This document shows positions 59,453 through 64,000 of a DNA stretch of 64,000 nt, piece after piece. Numbering within the stretch: position 1 is the stretch's first letter; every line of letters begins with the position of its first letter. Below the pieces are notes generated by a model. It was not told the DNA's origin and ran no database searches. It saw only the letters and a list, made by a program, of their open reading frames with translations. Origin of the DNA: Paenibacillus dauci (GTDB taxonomy: Bacteria > Bacillota > Bacilli > Paenibacillales > Paenibacillaceae); assembly GCF_000971985.1 (NCBI RefSeq), contig NZ_KQ040798.1, positions 372,001 through 436,000 on the forward strand, read 5' to 3'. A program made the translations under genes and the position numbers.

Positions 59453-59573
59453 CCCGATCCCTCCCATAATCACTGCCTGGTCTTTCTGTATGTTACTTAC
59501 CCGTTTTCCCCGAATAGAACATCTTTCCTCTCAAAAACCAGCGACAGGCGCATTAGGTGGTATACATGCTTTA

Positions 59574-62345
59574 TTAGTGCATATGATCATTTTGTGCAGT
59601 TGGAGCTTGCTGTCTATTCTGCTGCTCTACCAGTACTCTGTGAATCTCGGATGGATGAATCGGCTTGATAATAAAATCAATCATACCGCTGCGCAGACAT
59701 GCTGCCTGAATATCACTGCCGACATTGGCCGTCACAGCTACAATCGATGGTCTGGCTTCCAGTGGCAGCAGCTGCTGAATCAGATTGGAGACCGCGATGC
59801 CATCCATCATGGGCATCTGTATATCCATGAACACCAGATCGTAATGATGTCGTACAATAGCGGCATAAGCTTCTACCCCATTACTGACAGTATCTACACG
59901 GCAGCCAAATTTGCGGATAATATCTTCCATCAATTGCTGATTCACCGGATGATCTTCAGCGATCAGGATAGACAGATCGGATACATCTACCTGATCATGA
60001 CTGATCCATTCCAGATCTAGATCCGACGTCTGTTCTGCTTCCACTTTGTTGGAATGTTCTGCACCCAGCCAGCTGCAGGGCAGGATAAAGCGGAAAATCG
60101 AACCTACATTTTCGCGGCTCTCGACCTGAATCGTGCCACCCATTAGCTCAATCAGCTTTTTGCATATGGACAGACCCAGCCCGGTTCCTCCGTATTTACG
60201 GTTTAACGCCGGATGCAGCTGGGAAAAGGATTGGAACAACAGATTTTTCTTGTCTTCTGCTACTCCTACACCCGTATCTTCTACGATGAATTCCAGCATC
60301 AACTGCTTTTTGTCGCTGTCTTCATAGAGTTTGTCCACAATAATACCAATCGTTCCTTTATCCGTAAACTTGATGGCATTGCCGACCAGATTACTCAGAA
60401 TCTGGCGGAGCCGATCCGGATCAGCCACCACTCTGCGCGGCAGTCCAGGTGCTACGTACCAGGACAGATCAAGCTTTTTCTCCATGGCGCTAGGGGTGAA
60501 GAGTTCGGCAACATGTTCAACCAGCGCCTCCAGTTCAAACTCTTCGGGTTCGAGTGAGAATTTTCCTGCTTCGATTTTGCTAAAATCCAGAACATCATTC
60601 AGAATCCGCATCAGCGACGTCCCGCTACTTCGTATAATCTCGGCATAATCCTGCTGAGTCTCTGTCAGCTCGGTATCCAGCAGCAGATTGGTCATTCCAA
60701 GTACACCATTCATGGGTGTACGAATCTCATGGCTCATCATGGCCAAAAAGTCGGATTTGGCCGAAGCTGCCTGTTCAGCCAGTTCTTTTTGACGGAGTAC
60801 TTCGCGCTCATTGGTAATATCGCGGAATACAATGACGGCGCCCTGAATCTGGTCTTTATCAATAATCGGATTCACGTTATATTCCACGAGACAGCTGGAA
60901 CCATTCTTTTTCCAGAAGATTCCTTCTTTGATGGAACGAGGAATACCATCCCGAATCGTTGCACAAATCGGGCACTCTTCCGGGGAGTACGGTACTCCAC
61001 CTGGTGCAGACGGGTTAATAATATGGTGGCTGTAATGTCCATTGAATTCGTTCTGGGAAAATCCCAGCATGGACAGGGTCGCCGGGTTAGTGAACATGAC
61101 TTTGCCTTCTTTGTTGAGTCCAAATATGCCTTCCGAGACAGAGCTGAGGATCAGCTCATGTTCATAATCCAGCTTTTCCAGTTTACGAATATATTCTTTG
61201 CGTTCGGTTACATCATTGGCTATTCCGTAGACACCCACAATCTCGGAATCGACGATAATCGGTACGTTAATCACACTGATATCGATAACTTTGCCGCTAC
61301 TGTGTACTACGGTTGTCTCGTAATTCTGCGGAATACCACTACGCGCAGCTTCAAAATGCCGGTTCGTATCTTCCACTTTTTCCGGTACGATAATGTTATG
61401 AAAGGACATCTCCATGATCTGCTCGAGTGGATAACCCAGCAGCAGCGCCAGGTTGCCATTGCTCGATGTATAATTCCCTTCCAGATCAAACGAATATACA
61501 CTCGCCGGATTGTACTCGAACAGCGATTTGTAACGCTGTTCGCTTTCCTTGAGCCGACGCTCGGATTTTTTGCGATCGGTGATATCACGGGATACCGCTA
61601 TAATTTCTTCAATTTCACCGGTTTGCTCATTGTAGCTATAGCGGCCTGTACTCTCGATCCACACGTAATGACCTTCTTTGGCACGGATGCGGTAAGAGAC
61701 GGTATACGAGCTTTCTGTATGCAGAATCTGCTCCAGATAACGGGTCACGACATGGATATCATCGGGATGGAAAAAGTCATATGCACTTTTGCCAATGATG
61801 TCTTCCGGTTCATAACCGAGTATCGTTTTGCAGGCAGGTGAAGCATACAGATAGGTTGCGCTGCTGTCGGCCATATGTCTGGAAATAAAATCAAGGGAAT
61901 GCTCGGAAATCAGCCGGAAATCTTTTTCACTCTGTCGGATCTGCTGTTCCATCTTTTTTTGCGCAGTAATATCCCGGCAAATCACATAGATGCCTATCAT
62001 CTCTCCCGTATGCTGAATCGGAGTAAATGTCATTTGCATCCAGATTTTGGAGCGATTTTTGTGAAGTGCTTCCAGCTCTATCGTTGAAGCTGTGCCTGAC
62101 AAGGCCTGACTGATTGAAGTCTGCAGCGGCTGAATGGTGCGACAGGACTGCAGATGACTCTCTGTAAAAAGATACAGCTCTTCAAAGTGATAACCGGTCA
62201 TATGCCGAATAGCAGGATTCGCACGAACCAGCACACCGGCATGATCCAGAATCAGCATACCATCCGGTGAATTGGTAAATAATGAATCCTGCAAAACACT
62301 TTCTGAAATCAGCTGCAGCAATAATTCTGTATGATTCTGTTTCAA
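59574..62345 (-). CDS. Four-PAS hybrid sensor histidine kinase with receiver domain
   Basis: Cytosolic (no membrane segments) hybrid kinase of about 923 residues. The likely start is a TTG at 62345 following GGGAGAGAGG; no ATG is available and the frame from 62447 also begins with TTG. Four PAS units (about 15-125, 140-255, 265-380, 390-510) carry FTNSPDGMLILDHAGVLVRA, KTILGYEPEDIIGKSAYDFF, LLLGYPLEQIMEMSFHNIIV and the CPIC-containing fourth unit. Then HisKA (His about 539 in MMSHEIRTPMNGVLGM), HATPase (GGTGLGLSICKKLIEL) and a receiver (AEDHPVNQQLMEDII and MDIQMPMMDGIAV). The receiver suggests a phosphorelay, perhaps to an HPt elsewhere. Divergent from the Gfo/Idh gene. Signal unknown. Confidence 0.9.
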   Translation of the reverse strand: MKQNHTELLLQLISESVLQDSLFTNSPDGMLILDHAGVLVRANPAIRHMTGYHFEELYLFTESHLQSCRTIQPLQTSISQALSGTASTIELEALHKNRSKIWMQMTFTPIQHTGEMIGIYVICRDITAQKKMEQQIRQSEKDFRLISEHSLDFISRHMADSSATYLYASPACKTILGYEPEDIIGKSAYDFFHPDDIHVVTRYLEQILHTESSYTVSYRIRAKEGHYVWIESTGRYSYNEQTGEIEEIIAVSRDITDRKKSERRLKESEQRYKSLFEYNPASVYSFDLEGNYTSSNGNLALLLGYPLEQIMEMSFHNIIVPEKVEDTNRHFEAARSGIPQNYETTVVHSSGKVIDISVINVPIIVDSEIVGVYGIANDVTERKEYIRKLEKLDYEHELILSSVSEGIFGLNKEGKVMFTNPATLSMLGFSQNEFNGHYSHHIINPSAPGGVPYSPEECPICATIRDGIPRSIKEGIFWKKNGSSCLVEYNVNPIIDKDQIQGAVIVFRDITNEREVLRQKELAEQAASAKSDFLAMMSHEIRTPMNGVLGMTNLLLDTELTETQQDYAEIIRSSGTSLMRILNDVLDFSKIEAGKFSLEPEEFELEALVEHVAELFTPSAMEKKLDLSWYVAPGLPRRVVADPDRLRQILSNLVGNAIKFTDKGTIGIIVDKLYEDSDKKQLMLEFIVEDTGVGVAEDKKNLLFQSFSQLHPALNRKYGGTGLGLSICKKLIELMGGTIQVESRENVGSIFRFILPCSWLGAEHSNKVEAEQTSDLDLEWISHDQVDVSDLSILIAEDHPVNQQLMEDIIRKFGCRVDTVSNGVEAYAAIVRHHYDLVFMDIQMPMMDGIAVSNLIQQLLPLEARPSIVAVTANVGSDIQAACLRSGMIDFIIKPIHPSEIHRVLVEQQNRQQAPTAQNDHMH

Positions 62346-62558
62346 AAATGCCTCTCTCCCTGTAGTGTGACTCCATCTATTGGTCTCAAAACGAAATGAA
62401 ATAGTTAACGTGCAGATTACATCCAATAATAATTGGAATAAGGGCAAAAAACCAGCTTTTATTCCTTATTTACACCACATTTGCCAACAGGACGCATTGC
62501 TTTTGCAGACGTTCTGAATCGCCGTATCTATAAAACCCACGCAATTACGAAGAACACT

Positions 62559-62588
62559 TTGTCAGGTTCCCTTCAAGTCGGGTATAAT
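62559..62588 (+). promoter_or_regulatory. Sigma-A promoter of the Gfo/Idh/MocA gene
   Basis: TTGTCA (62559-62564), 18 bp, TATAAT (62583-62588). Transcription would start near 62595, so the in-frame ATG at 62602 would be too close to the 5' end and the start at 62665 is supported. Confidence 0.75.
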
Positions 62589-62664
62589 TAGACGGTACGC
62601 CATGATGAATGGAACAGATTGGACAAGATTATATATTGATTACATTTATAGAAAGGACGATGGT

Positions 62665-63651
62665 ATGGTCCGCTTTGGTATTATTGGTACTAACTTTATT
62701 ACAGAACGATTTATTGAAGCCGCTAAACGCAATGATGATTTTGAACTGACTGCACTGTATTCGCGCACACCGGAACGCGCTCAGCAGTTCGGTCGCAAAC
62801 ATGCAATCCATCATCTGTTCACGGATCTGGAGGAGATGCTTGGCAGTGGGCAGGTCGATGCCGTCTATATCGCCAGTCCCAACTCTTTGCACGCAGAGCA
62901 GGCTGTACTCTGTATGGATCATGGCAAACATGTGCTCTGCGAGAAACCGCTGGCTTCCAATGTTGCAGAGACACAGGCGATTATTGATGCAGCACGACGG
63001 AACAAGGTAGTCTTGATGGAAGCGATGAAGTCGACGATGATGCCGAACTTTACCGCACTGCGTAACAGTCTGCCCAAACTGGGACAGGTTCGTCGCTATT
63101 TCTCCAACTATTGTCAGTATTCTTCCCGTTATGATGCCTATAAGGAAGGCAATATCCAGAATGCCTTCAAACCTGAATTCTCCAACGGTGCATTGATGGA
63201 TCTTGGCGTCTATTGTATCTATCCACTGGTCGCCTTATTCGGCCGTCCCAACACGATCAAAGCAACCGGCGTTATGCTGGAATCAGGCGTCGATGGTGAA
63301 GGCAGTATTGTCGTCTCTTATGATGATATGGACGCAGTAGTGATGTATTCCAAAATCACCGATTCTTCCCTTCCATCCGAGATTCAGGGCGAGTTGGGCA
63401 GTATCCGGATCGACAAGATCAGCGAACCCAACCAGATCGTAATGACATATCGCGGCGGTTATACAGAAGAGCTGCATGTGACCCAGTACGAACCACCAAT
63501 GTATTACGAGATTCGTGAATTCCTTGATCTTATCGCTGAAGGTCGGCAGGAATCCAGTATCAATTCATGGGAACATTCCCTGATTACAGCCGAGATTATG
63601 GAAGAAGCCCGTAAGCAGTTGGGACTTGTCTATCCGGCTGACCGCAAATGA
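62665..63651 (+). CDS. Gfo/Idh/MocA-family oxidoreductase
   Basis: NAD(P)-dependent sugar-type dehydrogenase of 328 residues. The N-terminal Rossmann fold VRFGIIGTNFITERFIEAAK has the G-x-x-x-x-x nucleotide loop, and VDAVYIASPNSLHAEQAVLC and HVLCEKPLASN supply the E-K-P motif. The active-site region has GALMDLGVYCIYPLVALFGR. AAAGGACGATGGT precedes the ATG at 62665. Substrate unknown (sugar, inositol or biliverdin-type). Monocistronic. Confidence 0.93.
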   Translation: MVRFGIIGTNFITERFIEAAKRNDDFELTALYSRTPERAQQFGRKHAIHHLFTDLEEMLGSGQVDAVYIASPNSLHAEQAVLCMDHGKHVLCEKPLASNVAETQAIIDAARRNKVVLMEAMKSTMMPNFTALRNSLPKLGQVRRYFSNYCQYSSRYDAYKEGNIQNAFKPEFSNGALMDLGVYCIYPLVALFGRPNTIKATGVMLESGVDGEGSIVVSYDDMDAVVMYSKITDSSLPSEIQGELGSIRIDKISEPNQIVMTYRGGYTEELHVTQYEPPMYYEIREFLDLIAEGRQESSINSWEHSLITAEIMEEARKQLGLVYPADRK

Positions 63652-63689
63652 ATAACCAATCAGCGTTCATTATTCTTTTTACAGAATGC

Positions 63690-63730
63690 AAAAGGAAGAC
63701 TACACCTCAGTGGGTAGCCTTCCTTTTTTG
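63690..63730. terminator. Bidirectional terminator after the Gfo/Idh/MocA gene
   Basis: AAAAGGAAG (63690-63698) pairs with CTTCCTTTT (63719-63727), extended with one mismatch. The plus-strand tail is TTTTTTG and the minus strand has TTTTGC. It lies between the convergent genes. Confidence 0.85.
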
Positions 63731-63757
63731 ATTACATTTATGATTTATGAATAGTAA

Positions 63758-64000
63758 TTACTTGTCTTTTTGCACAGTGGACAGCGCCAGCATAACTGCA
63801 TTCGTTGTTCCTCCGCCCACATTTTCAAATGAATAGGTAGTAACCGGTACGCCTCTGACCGTAACATCGTCACCATCCAACAAATCTCCTGTAGAGCCCA
63901 GGTATACTCCAGTTACAGAGTTATCGTATTCATCCGCAAGATGAACGAACGCGACTGTTCCCATTTCTGTTTCTTCTTCGGATACTTCTACTACATTACC
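63758..64000 (-). CDS. C-terminal part of an unidentified protein (cut by the right edge)
   Basis: The minus-strand frame is open from the window edge to the TAA at 63758, so the internal ATG at 63964 is not a true start: the residues before it (NVVEVSEEETE) continue naturally. At least 80 residues are visible: GTVAFVHLADEYDNSVTGVY, then LGSTGDLLDGDDVTVRGVPV and TTYSFENVGGGTTNAVMLAL, ending STVQKDK. It is beta-rich and Gly/Thr-rich, as in secreted or surface domains. No family recognised. Confidence 0.6.
   Translation of the reverse strand, partial: GNVVEVSEEETEMGTVAFVHLADEYDNSVTGVYLGSTGDLLDGDDVTVRGVPVTTYSFENVGGGTTNAVMLALSTVQKDK

Overview
The window looks like a chromosomal segment of a Gram-positive, spore-forming Bacillota of the Paenibacillus type. 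The grounds are strong AGGAGG-type ribosome binding sites, sigma-A promoters, CcpA (cre) sites with the TGWAANCGNTNWCA consensus, an infC-rpmI-rplT operon with an AUU-started infC and an attenuated leader, a YabE-like G5/3D cell-wall protein and many Bacillus-like single genes. I saw no rRNA, tRNA, CRISPR array, insertion sequence or prophage. G+C looks mid-range by eye and uniform. This is mostly core and niche-adaptation DNA with short operons and many hairpin terminators.

Layout. 1-2341: end of a BMP-type nucleoside ABC importer (lipoprotein, then ATPase running off the left edge). 2991-3531: a frameshifted membrane-anchored protein. 3664-5107: the infC-rpmI-rplT translation operon with promoter, attenuator and terminator. 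5138-8803: membrane and lipid glycosylation genes (GT2 transferase, PAP2 phosphatase, UgtP/MGDG-synthase-like transferase). 8825-11617: tRNA modification (trmB, then the ytqA-ytqB pair). 11737-14239: VOC protein, manA and a lipase-like hydrolase. 14296-20291: small metabolic and stress genes (LysE exporter, tautomerase, two acetyltransferases, monooxygenase-fold protein, Bax-inhibitor-like protein, DUF4269, msrA, DUF2238 and a 41-residue protein). 20472-24048: a CYP152-type P450 peroxygenase, a hypothetical protein, a DinB protein and a nitroreductase.

24084-30649 holds the most unusual cluster: a five-gene operon (zinc-ribbon protein, 160-aa protein, divergent HSP90, two tandem CxxC repeat proteins) with its own promoter and terminator, followed by a helical-repeat gene. 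31011-36526: soluble PAS chemoreceptor, cre-controlled GH32 fructosidase, HD hydrolase, DUF3237 and a PP2C-like protein. 36824-43512: B12-type radical SAM protein, an orphan type II thioesterase, a DUF429-like protein, DoxX and RecQ. 43677-46261: S-methylmethionine salvage (mmuM-mmuP). 46502-52447: second DoxX, cre-controlled secreted GH43 galactanase-like enzyme, SDR, and a LysR regulator divergent from a YjeH-like exporter.

52451-55601 is the second notable locus: a secreted Lys/Ala/His-rich protein that strongly resembles the enterobacterial acid-shock protein Asr, preceded by four direct repeats in perfect 11-bp phase and followed by an OmpR/PhoB-type two-component system. 55748-64000: SunI/YnzG-like protein, speD, YabE-like 3D protein, cyclodeaminase-family protein, a four-PAS hybrid histidine kinase, a Gfo/Idh/MocA oxidoreductase, and the C-terminus of an unidentified protein cut by the right edge.

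The best candidates for undescribed biology are the HSP90/repeat-protein/zinc-ribbon operon, whose leader has a ribosome site in front of an AUG-UAA start-stop, and the Asr-like protein with its adjacent two-component system. Functional names come from remembered family features; no database search was possible.
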